DNA from: Ichthyosporea sp. XGB-2017a
Lineage: Eukaryota > Opisthokonta > Ichthyosporea
NCBI GenBank assembly: GCA_002811675.1
Contig: PDIM01010468.1
Coordinates: 1-27,039 of the forward strand
Reading direction: 5' to 3'
DNA length: 27,039 nt
In this document: one piece after another, positions 7,033-15,880 of the stretch
How positions within the stretch are numbered: position 1 is the first letter of the stretch
How the letters are laid out: each line of letters begins with the position of its first letter
The notes under the pieces: generated by a model
What the model saw: only the letters and a program-made list of their open reading frames with translations
The model's database searches: none
Told to the model about the DNA's origin: nothing
Position numbers and translations under genes: made by a program

Positions 7033-9138
7033 ATGAAGCAGCAATTTCTTTGTGGAACGGCTGTTGCCATATTCTGTATCGTTTCCCTATTTCAGTTTTC
7101 CGCTGCCAAAAGTGTAGCTGAGGCGAAGGAGGATAGCAATGACATTATTATGACCCTAGCTGATGGATCGTCCTATGTGCCAACGGAAGGTTGCAAGGAA
7201 AAAGGCTCCATATGCTCAAAATATTTTGGCAAACCTTGCTGCAAAGGTCTTCGTTGTAGTGCGTGGTTTTTTGGTCTCGGTGGTGTGTGCTCTGAATGCG
7301 GAGATTTCTGCTCTTATTGCGACAAAGAAAAGTGCTTGGAATGTAAACAAGGATATGAAGTGGACAATAACGGTAAATGTATCAAAAAGACATGCCCGAA
7401 AGGCACATTCCTTGACAAAGATGGAGAGTGTGCACCCTGTGCCATTGGATGTGACCAGTGCAAGGATAACACCACATGCGAATCTTGCTCATCTGAATTT
7501 ATCATGCATAGTGGAACCTGTGTCAATAGGTGTCCTACAGGTTATTTCGCCTTCGAAGGAGAGTGTCTCAAATGCGAGGACCAAGGTTGCGATGTTTGTT
7601 CTGCGGCTTCAATATGCCTTAAATGTAAGAACTCGATGCTCCTGAGCGACTCAAAGTGTGTGCAGGAATGCCCCGAAAAGACATTTAAAAAGGAAAACAC
7701 TTGCGTTTCTTGTGGAGCTTTCTGTAACCAATGTGAAGACGAAGAGACCTGTGCAGCATGTGATAGTGCCTTTGTTCTGAAGGGTGGCAAATGTTTTGAC
7801 AAGTGTCCAGATGGGCACTATGCTGATATTAATAACCACTGCTTGCCTTGCAAAGACCGTAACTGTGCCATTTGCCATAATGGAGAAGATTGTGCTATGT
7901 GCGAGCCCAACTTCTTGTTGAATCGTGACACATGTAGCAAGTCGTGTCCTAGTGGAACTTATGAAAAGAATGGAGCATTCTGCGAGTCGTGTAAAGGGGG
8001 CTGCACAGAATGCTCCGGTGAGAAGACGTGCACCAAATGTAAGCCCGAATTGGCTTTGCTTGATAATCAATGTGTAAAGAATTGCCCTCAAAACTTTTTT
8101 AAAGACCCAAATGGAAGTTGCAGTACCTGCTCTGATGGTTGCAAGATTTGCAGCGCCAAAGACAAATGTACTGAGTGCTTTCGGCCTGACTACGTCAAAC
8201 ATCAAGATGCATGTGTATTCGAATGTCCATCAGGATTCTTCCTTGACAATATAGAATGTAAACCATGCATTGACCATTGTCAAAGCTGCCTTTCGGCTTC
8301 GCATTGTAGCAAGTGTGAGGATGGCTTTAGTTGGGACAGCACATCAGCCACGTGTGTGGATAAATGCCCATCTGGAACCTTTAACAAAGATGGAAAATGT
8401 CAAGCATGCACTAATAATTGTCAAAAATGCAACAATGCCCAAACATGTGAAGTGTGCAAGCCTTCATTCTTATTGATCGACGACACAGAACAATGTGCTT
8501 CGGAGTGTCCCATTAAAACGTTTCCGAAAGACGGGAGGTGCCAAAACTGTGGGTTCAACTGCGAGAAATGTTCAGATAGTCAAAGGTGTGACCAATGCGA
8601 GAAGCAATTCTATCTTCAACATGACCATACCTGCCAGAGTGATTGTTCTAATAAGTTCTTTCCAAATTCGGAGACTGGAAAATGTCAACCGTGTCTTTCC
8701 AATTGCGATATCTGCGACCGAGCAGACCAGTGCGAAGTGTGCTGTCCCGGTGCATACTTCATAAAAGGGGATAAAAGTCATTGCTACAAGGCCTGCCCCT
8801 CAGGATACTATGCTTATGATAGCTTTTGCGCCAAAGAGGAAAGCGTGATTGTCAAAAATGATGGTGGAGCTTACATCATGTGGGCAGCACACGAGCGAGA
8901 TGGTGTTCAGTTAAGCGAAGTAGGTAATATTCTAATATACCAGCACACAGAGTTTCCTGGCGTGCGTGTGGGTGACATTATACACATTTACATCTATGCC
9001 GCATTTTCTCCCGATTGGTATTTTGCTATTAAGCACTCGAACAACGGTGAAGGTATGCATGTTCACATGTATGGTACCACATTTAAGGGATATTATGATG
9101 CCTCGAAAGAGATCATATTGACTAACCCAGATGCCTAA
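7033..9138 (+). CDS. secreted cysteine-rich protein: knottin-like module, 11 furin-type repeats, novel C-terminal domain
   Basis: The 701-residue protein begins at the first in-frame ATG. Residues 1-25 are a signal peptide. Residues 54-86 hold six cysteines spaced C-x6-C-x7-CC-x4-C-x10-C, which fits the inhibitor cystine knot pattern. Residues 89 to about 600 are 11 modules of furin-like or growth-factor-receptor type (CxxC pairs followed by CPxGxF...C), as in Giardia VSPs and ciliate or diplomonad high-cysteine proteins. The final 100 residues (602-701) have no cysteine, are rich in aromatic and beta-forming residues, and match no family I recognise. There is no transmembrane segment or GPI-type tail, so the protein is probably secreted or held by its C-terminal domain. 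A binding, adhesive or coat role is inference. AATAAA at 9204-9209 follows the stop. Confidence 0.9.
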   Translation: MKQQFLCGTAVAIFCIVSLFQFSAAKSVAEAKEDSNDIIMTLADGSSYVPTEGCKEKGSICSKYFGKPCCKGLRCSAWFFGLGGVCSECGDFCSYCDKEKCLECKQGYEVDNNGKCIKKTCPKGTFLDKDGECAPCAIGCDQCKDNTTCESCSSEFIMHSGTCVNRCPTGYFAFEGECLKCEDQGCDVCSAASICLKCKNSMLLSDSKCVQECPEKTFKKENTCVSCGAFCNQCEDEETCAACDSAFVLKGGKCFDKCPDGHYADINNHCLPCKDRNCAICHNGEDCAMCEPNFLLNRDTCSKSCPSGTYEKNGAFCESCKGGCTECSGEKTCTKCKPELALLDNQCVKNCPQNFFKDPNGSCSTCSDGCKICSAKDKCTECFRPDYVKHQDACVFECPSGFFLDNIECKPCIDHCQSCLSASHCSKCEDGFSWDSTSATCVDKCPSGTFNKDGKCQACTNNCQKCNNAQTCEVCKPSFLLIDDTEQCASECPIKTFPKDGRCQNCGFNCEKCSDSQRCDQCEKQFYLQHDHTCQSDCSNKFFPNSETGKCQPCLSNCDICDRADQCEVCCPGAYFIKGDKSHCYKACPSGYYAYDSFCAKEESVIVKNDGGAYIMWAAHERDGVQLSEVGNILIYQHTEFPGVRVGDIIHIYIYAAFSPDWYFAIKHSNNGEGMHVHMYGTTFKGYYDASKEIILTNPDA
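7349..7598 (+). repeat. gene-conversion tract shared with 5833-6082
   Basis: This is the partner of the tract in the pseudogene, with one mismatch over 250 bp. It covers about residues 106-194 of the intact protein, spanning the first two CPxGxF modules. Confidence 0.85.
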
Positions 9139-9203
9139 AGCTCTGGTCCAAATCCAGGCATTTGTGCACAAGTGTGAGAATATGAGAATATTTTATTCGT
9201 TTC

Positions 9204-9209
9204 AATAAA
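9204..9209 (+). terminator. polyadenylation signal AATAAA of the cysteine-rich gene
   Basis: The AATAAA hexamer lies 66 bp after the stop codon at 9138. Confidence 0.65.
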
Positions 9210-9357
9210 GATCCCATGTATTTTGGATGCCATGCTTACTTGCTGAGCGGACGAAAGTTATGACAGCTTTGACCTAATGGATTTTGTAGTTTGCCGCGGG
9301 CACTGGCGACGCCCTTCAGAGAAGTTTTGCAAGTTTTCCTTTCACCCAAACGTTCCC

Positions 9358-9363
9358 TTTATT
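9358..9363 (-). terminator. polyadenylation signal AATAAA of the first ANL gene
   Basis: TTTATT on the plus strand reads AATAAA on the minus strand, 6 bp beyond the stop codon of the gene at 9370-11028. This implies a very short 3' UTR. Confidence 0.6.
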
Positions 9364-9369
9364 TAATGT

Positions 9370-11028
9370 TTACGCCCCTGCAGAGTCGTTCAGGATTCCT
9401 TTCAACATGATTCTGTCAACCTTTCCTGTTTTACCCTTGGGGAGCTCATCCAAGAAGATGATTTTCTGAGGTACTTTATATTCGGCGAGCTGTCCATTCC
9501 GTAAGTAGCTTTGCATCTCATCCTGGGTGATTTCATACCGTTTTCCAGTTGTTGGGTCGATCTGCATACTAACGAAACAGCAAGGGACTTCTCCATACAT
9601 TTCATGTCTTAGCCCAACAGCAGCGACTTCTTCCACATTGGGATGGGTGAGTACTCCTTCTTCTACATCAACCACATAAATCATAGACCCTTTGTACTTC
9701 ATTGTGAATTTGGTGCGTCCGTGGAAGTGAAACTTCCCGTTCTCATCAATGAAACCCAAATCTCCAGATCTGTAGTAACCACTGCTAGTGAATGCTGCAT
9801 TTGTGGCAGTTTCATTGCGAAAATACTCCAAGAAACTGCAATAAGACTTGATAGCAATCTCCCCAATACTACCATTCGCAAGTTCCTGACCATTGTCATC
9901 CACAATAATGATATCATATCCCTTTGGAAAAGTTCCCAGCGAGATGTCATCCACATCCGTACTGACATTCCCCAAACAAATACCAATTTCTGTGGAACCA
10001 TACATGACATTTAAGAGTCCGTTTTTGAATTTCTTGTAGAAAGTCTTTCGGACTTGCTTGGAGACCATGTCCCCTCCAGTCATTGCCAGTTGTAATGTGG
10101 ACAATACATCTTCAGCGATATCTGGGCTGTTTACGAAGAGATGAAATGCGGATGTCAAGCAAGTAAGGTGTGTTGGTTTGATTCGGTTTGCTTCAGTTAC
10201 CAAAGTTTGCGTGTTCACCGAGCCGGTAAAGTAAAATGTATCCCCTCGTCTGAGAAATCCTATTTGGGTAAATATCCCCAAGCCGTGCTGTGCTGTAGCG
10301 CATAACAATGTTTTGCTTGGTTTGCTCTCCTCGAGTAGCAAAGCATTTACACACGTTGTGCCGCAATCCAAAAGTCCCTGTTGGCAATGCAAAACCCCTT
10401 TTGGGTTTCCTGTGCTTCCACTGGTATACAGTATCAGGGCCTTGGACTTCATGCTTACCTCGGGCATCCTCTCAAGTACCAATCCTTCAGTGTTGTCGAG
10501 AAGAAGTTGGTAGTTTAATATGCATATTTTGTGAATGGAGTCTCTTTGGCGCAATACTTCATCGAATGAATTGCAATAAATAATGTCCTTGCTGCTGTCA
10601 ACCTTTGCTTTTCTCTCATTCCCAAGCACGATGATAATTTCTACACGGGTGGAGTCAATATCTATCATACACAGATCGTCTACGCGAGAGTCATCGATGA
10701 TCAAAACCCTTGACTGGGTTTGACTAAGTATCACCGTCTGTTCTCGTGCAGAATTTCTCCAGTTGATGGGGACAGCGATTAATCCGGTTCTGAAGCAGGC
10801 CAGATAGGTATTATAAATCTCCAGTCCGTCGGGAAGAAGGAATGCCAGGGTGTTTCCATACTTTTCCATCTTTTGAAAATGCGCAGCGATATTGGTAGAA
10901 ATCTTCTGCTGGTCTCTGAACGTCTGCTGCTTATCGTAGAAATGAATGGCTACCTCGTCCCCTTTCCCGACCGCAACGTGTCTATCCAGCACCTCTGCAA
11001 TGTTATTGCAATCCATTTTCATTCTCAT
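9370..11028 (-). CDS. adenylate-forming (ANL) enzyme, acyl-CoA synthetase/4CL-like, paralogue 1
   Basis: The 552-residue protein is counted from the first ATG (11028); in-frame ATGs at 11022 and 11016 are alternatives, and the last (MDCNNIAEVLD) lines up best with the paralogues. ANL enzymes activate a carboxylic acid with ATP to an acyl-AMP and usually pass it to CoA. The phosphate-binding A3 motif is YTSGSTGNPKG, A5 is YGSTE, A7 is SGD in place of TGD, and the C-terminal A10 motif is PKGKTGKVD with the catalytic lysine. The A8 hinge is HGRTKFTMKYKGSMIYVVDVEE, lacking the usual proline before the VEE. No signal peptide and no SKL-type peroxisomal signal is seen. No intron is present, unlike the neighbour. 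The acid substrate cannot be told. The gene is tail-to-tail with the cysteine-rich gene. Confidence 0.93.
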   Translation of the reverse strand: MRMKMDCNNIAEVLDRHVAVGKGDEVAIHFYDKQQTFRDQQKISTNIAAHFQKMEKYGNTLAFLLPDGLEIYNTYLACFRTGLIAVPINWRNSAREQTVILSQTQSRVLIIDDSRVDDLCMIDIDSTRVEIIIVLGNERKAKVDSSKDIIYCNSFDEVLRQRDSIHKICILNYQLLLDNTEGLVLERMPEVSMKSKALILYTSGSTGNPKGVLHCQQGLLDCGTTCVNALLLEESKPSKTLLCATAQHGLGIFTQIGFLRRGDTFYFTGSVNTQTLVTEANRIKPTHLTCLTSAFHLFVNSPDIAEDVLSTLQLAMTGGDMVSKQVRKTFYKKFKNGLLNVMYGSTEIGICLGNVSTDVDDISLGTFPKGYDIIIVDDNGQELANGSIGEIAIKSYCSFLEYFRNETATNAAFTSSGYYRSGDLGFIDENGKFHFHGRTKFTMKYKGSMIYVVDVEEGVLTHPNVEEVAAVGLRHEMYGEVPCCFVSMQIDPTTGKRYEITQDEMQSYLRNGQLAEYKVPQKIIFLDELPKGKTGKVDRIMLKGILNDSAGA

Positions 11029-11914
11029 TTTCTTTTTTATGTTTTGAAATAAATTGCTTCTTTAAATATGGGTTCAATAGCACTCAAATCTCAATTTATA
11101 AAGTAAAATCTACTAAGTTATTTTTTCTTCAATAAATAATTCAAAAGGGTTGAAGTGTGGTGAGTGGTGCACTTTTAATTTAGCTGTAAAGGGAGGTTAT
11201 TATTCCCTTATAATAAGAGAGGGTAGTAACGGTGGGGGTTACATAGCGTTCCGGTTTTTATATAAATACCCAGCTGATGGCGCAATATAAGCCTGTACCA
11301 TCATCCTCGTCTCATGAATCTATGTATTCCTCCCCTCTAGCTAGGTGACAGGCATCTATTTTCTGATGGTTCGTCATGTTGGATAGTTCATATTGCTGAT
11401 CAATTCATGCAATTTATAGCTGGAACAAGGCAAAAGTTTCCTTTTTGGACGTTGAAGGTCATGAACTATCTAGCTAAACGGCACGATCCCAATCTCGTAT
11501 ATGATGCGTATATTAGATACCTTGCACATTTAACTGCATGTCCTTTAATTTTGCTTTTTACACATTTTCTATGTTTCCGATTATTTCATGAGTTGTTATA
11601 TAAATAACAGCGTCAGTGAATAATTGGACATGTTATGGTCTGAATAAGTTTTTGTGCCAAAAGAAGAATGCTAAAAATAGGAAAACTATCATGTTTTACT
11701 TTTTGTTTCATGCCATTCACGTATCTGACTATGGGGATCCCTGTCATGCACGTCATTGAAGTCCGAATACAGGAATATATTATCCCGCGGTTTTGTTTAT
11801 TCATCACGATAGGGTCACCTTAGATAATCTCCCCGCGTCGCCTCCTTCCAGAAAGAATCTATACAGAACAAATATACAAAAACCAATGGGCATTACCGCC
11901 GTTAAAGGAAGACA
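11029..11914. other. spacer between ANL genes 1 and 2
   Basis: AATAAA on the minus strand at 11796-11801 is the likely polyadenylation signal of ANL gene 2. Positions 11029-11280 are the likely promoter of ANL gene 1, and are AT-rich. A 66-codon frame at 11407-11607 (+) has no recognisable feature. I see no RNA gene. Confidence 0.5.
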
Positions 11915-13709
11915 TTACACAAGTCCCGATGCCTTTTTTGTAAAGGCAACATCCAGAGGAATTACGCCTTCTTCGCCATTAATAAGCTTTTTCATCAAGA
12001 GTCTATCAATCTTGCCCGTTTTGCCTTTCGGTAATTCGTCCATAACGACAATCTTCCGAGGAATTTTGTAGTCAGCAAGCATATCATTTCCCAGATAGGA
12101 CAAAAGTTTTTCCTCACTAATATCAAATGGCTTGTGGGTTTCGGGGTCATCTTTGGGGGACACAAAACAACATGGGAGCTCTCCGTAGTCTTTGTCATCT
12201 TTACCAACAGCCGCGCACTCTCTAACATGTGGGTGAGTTAAGACAGCCTCTTCAACATCACTGGCATATATAGTAAGGGTTTTGTACTTTATCATGTGCT
12301 TGATGCGGCCACAGAAATCCATATAGCCATTTGGCTTTCTACAAACCAAGTCACCTGTTTTATAGTAGCCATCTTTGGTCAACGCCTTTTCTGTTGCTTC
12401 GGGGTTATTAAAATACTTTACGAACATTGCGGGGTATTTCACAAGCATTTCGCCAACAGTTCCGTCCGGTACCTCTTCACCAGTTTCATGGTTCAAAATT
12501 TTGACATCGCAGCCGTCAGTGGGCAGTCCAATTGAGAGGTTCTTAGGGTCCTTGTCCATATTGATTGAATTGACACTGGACTCTGTTGATCCGTACAAGA
12601 TCACCAGAACAGCACCCGTCTTCTTGTAAAAGGTTTCCTTGAGTGTAGAAGTGACGGTGTCACCACCCGCAACACTATCAGCGAAATAAAAAAATTAAAA
12701 CATCGTAAGTAAAAGGACAGTCTAACGATTAGAACTTTGGCATCAAGTTTCTGCTTCATCAAACTTACCCAATTCGAACATTCTTCAAAGCTTCCTCTTT
12801 CAGCTTGGGACTAGTAATCATCATCTGGAATTGGGCTGTTAAGCCAAGTATATGTGTGGGGCAATACTCATTCACTGCCTCTACGAACTTCTCACATGAT
12901 ACAGATCCAACAAAGTACCAAGTCATACCCAGATACAGCATGGCGGCATGGGTCCACACTCCGCTACTGTGCTCGCTCGCCACACACGTGAGGCAGATGC
13001 TCTTATCATTCGCAGAGCCTTGTTCAAAGCCCATACACTCCCTGAACCACACATTGCCGTGTCTCATATTCTTTTGAGTGTGTAGCACCCCCTTTGGATT
13101 CCCGGTAGAACCAGATGTGAACATAATGAGACTGTACGAATCTTCAGTTACCTCAGGCATTGGAGTGAAATCCAGCCCGGCTGTATTCTGGAGAACATGT
13201 TCAAACGGAAGGCACGCCACCCGGCCATCGCCTCTTTCCTGTAGCAGTTGTTCAAAGCTTTCACACTTCTTCACCTCCCTCTTAGTGGAGGGAGAAAAGT
13301 TATCCCATTTGCCAAACACGAGGACCACATCCACATTAGTATGGTCCAAGTCCACCTTGTTTAAACAGTCCAGACGAGACTCGTGAATCACAAGAACTTT
13401 GGGGGTCGATTGTGCCAGAACATTTGTGACTTCTCGGGCAGAGTTACGTGGGTTGATGGGGACATTGATTGTACCAGACTTGTAGCAGGCCAGGTATGTT
13501 GCAAATATTTCCAATCCATCACGAAGCAAAAGTCCAATGGGTTCTCCAACGGGGGATAGTCTCTGGAAGTGAGCTGCAATGTTTGTACACACTTTTCTCT
13601 GTTCAGAAAATGTTTGCGTTTTGCCGAAATAGTTAATTGCAACCTTATCACCGAAGCCTTTGTCTATCCACTCGTCGAGGAGGCCTGCAATAGATTGATC
13701 CATCACCAT
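11915..13709 (-). CDS. adenylate-forming (ANL) enzyme, paralogue 2, one intron
   Basis: Two exons, 12769-13709 and 11915-12674 on the minus strand, join to a 566-residue protein, the same size as paralogue 3 (565). The start is the first ATG in frame (MVMDQSIAGLLDEW); a second lies two codons on. Motifs are A3 FTSGSTGNPKG, A5 YGSTES, A7 TGD, and A10 PKGKTGKIDR with the catalytic lysine. The A8 hinge reads GRIKHMIKYKTLTIYASDVEE, again without the usual proline. Splicing restores the VAGGDTVTS segment, which aligns with AAGGDTVTS in paralogue 3. It is probably a cytosolic acyl-activating enzyme; the C-terminus (ASGLV) is not a peroxisomal signal. The substrate is unknown. It shares its orientation with paralogue 1 and diverges from paralogue 3 across about 2.2 kb. 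Confidence 0.93.
12675..12768 (-). other. spliceosomal intron in ANL gene 2
   Basis: This 94 bp phase-2 intron runs GTAAGTTTG to CTGATAG on the minus strand. It has a CTAAT branch-like word and a T-rich tract before the acceptor. Its removal rebuilds a glycine codon and a conserved segment seen unbroken in the intronless paralogues. Confidence 0.93.
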
Positions 13710-13880
13710 AGCTTTACACTTAGTCACTATTTATTCTTTTTTTTATATCTTCTTTTCTCGTTTCGCAGATCTGAACCACTGAAGACACAAAAAACAGCGT
13801 GCAAATCAAATCCAAACAAAACCACCCCCTAGTCCCTTGTGCGTCTCCTTTTATACACCACGCTGCAAGGGACAATTATA

Positions 13881-13906
13881 TGATCCGGACTATGTAGTCT
13901 GGATCA
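13881..13906. repeat. 26 bp near-perfect inverted repeat
   Basis: Arms TGATCCGGACTA and TAGTCTGGATCA pair with a single mismatch around a 2-base centre. It lies about 170 bp upstream of the ANL gene 2 ATG. Confidence 0.8.
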
Positions 13907-13912
13907 GCTGTT

Positions 13913-14022
13913 CCAGAATTAGAAATGCCTTCAGGCCTTTATAGCATGGAAGTACTATATATAGTTAGCTATATATAGTACCCCTTGCTTTATCACAGTA
14001 CTGTACCCACAAGGAATTCTGG
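13913..14022. repeat. 110 bp imperfect hairpin with a perfect 13 bp core
   Basis: The core GTACTATATATAG (13952-13964) is perfectly inverted at 13969-13981 around the tetraloop TTAG. The outer ends CCAGAATT (13913-13920) and AATTCTGG (14015-14022) are also inverted, and the segment next to the core matches with small gaps. Arms are about 52 and 54 bases. This may be a foldback or MITE-like element, or a structured transcription end. Confidence 0.7.
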
Positions 14023-14153
14023 GATGATTGAAAAGATATCACCGAGGGCCGATACGTCATGGCCATCATGCATCGATGAACTTCTGTGAGAAGCAGTACT
14101 TATAAGTGGCTAAGAAGTAAGAAGTAAGGATAGCAAATGAGCCGAGTAACGTA

Positions 14154-14360
14154 ATGAAAGAATGCATTTCTGGCGTTCTAACCCACTGCAAAGGCAACGA
14201 TTGTGTTCTTTGTATTGCTGATAAGATGTGCAATGAGTGTCGTCTTGTGACTGCGGTTTCTACTTCACCGGCATTAATGCATAAGGGGGCAATGAATCCC
14301 TCTCCCATTGTCAATGAAGTTCTCTCCCCAAGTGGTTTTCTTAACATCTCTAGTCGATAA
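14154..14360 (+). pseudogene. relic of a cysteine-rich furin-type repeat
   Basis: A 68-codon frame opens with ATG. At 14187-14240 it encodes CKGNDCVLCIADKMCNEC, with cysteine spacing C-x4-C-x2-C-x5-C-x2-C. This is the same as CKGSNCAICHTGEDCAMC in the pseudogene at 5518-6421 and as its counterpart in the intact protein. The DNA of the first codons (TGCAAAGGC) is identical too. Cysteines disappear after this point, and SPSGF near the end recalls CPSGF of a repeat. There is no signal peptide. I read it as a dispersed, decaying fragment of the family rather than a gene. Confidence 0.5.
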
Positions 14361-14851
14361 TTTCTACGCACCCACAGCCAGATATACTCCACGTACTATT
14401 CTTAAATGCTAGGTATCTTCAGTTGCATTATGTTCTCAAAGGTCATCTTAAGGGCATCGTCGTTCACCCTCTATCGTTGACGCATCGTCATACCAAGCCC
14501 CGATGATGTCAGTTGGGCTGCCCAACCTAAAAAAAAGCTTGCAGATGAAGGTATATCGGTGATGGTCGATCAACATAACTGTAGATTAAAGGAACTCTGG
14601 TAAAGGGTGATATCTATAGGAAAGCGAGTGTAGCATTGTTAACGTGGAAACAAGCATAACACCAACTAGAAGGGTCCAGCGGGTTAGCAGTCTTCCCGCG
14701 GACAAAAAAACAGCCACGAATGCGAGCTGGGCATCTTTTCAAGTCGCCACCGAGTCGAGCTCAACGGCTCTCATTAGTGAGGACGCTGTAGGAAATAAGG
14801 GACATATAGCTCTCATTATAGAGTCATTTGTGAGATTTTAGTATATTATGA

Positions 14852-15280
14852 ATAAACGGGCCAGCTTACCTGAAGATTGGAGGCATTAAAAATAAAGCCT
14901 CTGCTTTTTGCAAATCTCTCGTGGAACTTTATCGCTCGATTTTCTTCCTTTTGTCTCGCTTTCTTTCTCTCCGGTGTCTTCGATCTTGGTGGGAGAAGTC
15001 TATCCATGTTTTCCTATCTTGGCGTTCTGAGGACCTTTACCTTTGACTGGCTTTCGATAGGTTTGATGGTTACTATTCTTGGCCCATTGCGTCTCCGAAG
15101 CACCTTGATATGGAGCAGGCTTTGTTCAGGGACGGTATCTGGTTCCGCAACTTAGCTTTAAAACTGGTTTTTGACCACAAGTCTGCTCGGACGATCCTCT
15201 TCCATACGGGCTCCTTGCCTGAGAAATCAGAATACAGGACTTCTGTGCTAATGAGGCTGTGGATTAATTGTTATTCTTAA
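14852..15280 (+). pseudogene. degraded coding-like stretch of unknown origin
   Basis: One frame from 14852 to the TAA at 15278-15280 contains only a single internal stop (TGA at 15044-15046) over 142 codons. The translation is rich in Trp, Arg, Phe and Leu (for example WPIASPKHLDMEQALF and LFHTGSLPEKSEYR) and looks protein-like. I do not recognise a family, and there is no clear start. A second frame is also open for 92 codons, so chance is not excluded. It may be a remnant of a mobile element or of a duplicated gene. Confidence 0.25.
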
Positions 15281-15880
15281 CACCACTTAACACCAGGGCC
15301 CTATGCTATTTCTCAAATCTCAACAATTCAACTGGCAAAGAGTTATTCCGAATAATGCTACAAGAAATTAGAATAGAAGAATCTCTTCTGTAAAGGGGTT
15401 TTTGCAAATCAAGCAAGGCAAATGTGTCGCAATTTGCAGTTGCCATGTCTTTCATCATTGCAACAGAGACTGTCATCAAGTGGATCATTCAGTAAAGTAC
15501 AAATTTAGGGTAAGGGCCAAGATGGCACACATGTACACTCAAAGAGGTAAAAAGATGGGGAGTGGGAGGAACTCCCCAATTTGGAGAGATTGAGCAATAA
15601 TTGATGGCTTTTAGGAAAGCGGGGCGTGAAACGTCAAGTGGGCAATGTCGCAATGAACGAGGCATCTGTTTGTAGGAATAGACAAGAGAGGGGGATGGGT
15701 AGTACAGTAGAATGGGTGCCCTGCCCTGCTCCCTTATTCTTGTGTGCAGGGAGGAACTAAAAAGAGAGCAATGCAAGGGGAAAGGCAAGAACCATAAAAA
15801 CAAGAAAGAAAATCAAAGAAAAGGGGGGGGGCGTTAAATGAATCTTATTTAGTTTCTGCTGCACTTTGTAATATTTCATT

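Larger units (their letters stand above)
13710..15880. other. long region between divergent ANL genes with hairpins and gene relics
   Basis: About 2.2 kb lies between ANL genes 2 and 3 with no intact gene I can support. It holds a near-palindrome (13881-13906), a long imperfect hairpin (13913-14022), a relic of a cysteine-rich repeat (14154-14360), a degraded coding-like stretch (14852-15280), and a G9 run (15823-15831) just before the third gene. It must also carry two promoters, but I recognise no core element. Confidence 0.6.

Noticed and set aside
7651-8205. 184-codon minus-strand frame within the cysteine-rich gene
   Set aside because: The cysteine-repeat codon pattern keeps antisense frames open. 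The translation has no recognisable feature.
11407-11607. 66-codon ATG frame between ANL genes 1 and 2
   Set aside because: Its length is within chance expectation for AT-rich DNA and it has no recognisable feature.
15489-15803. 104-codon minus-strand frame upstream of ANL gene 3
   Set aside because: It is Pro/Ser/Leu-rich, as expected from purine-rich plus-strand promoter DNA, with no motif or homologue I recognise.
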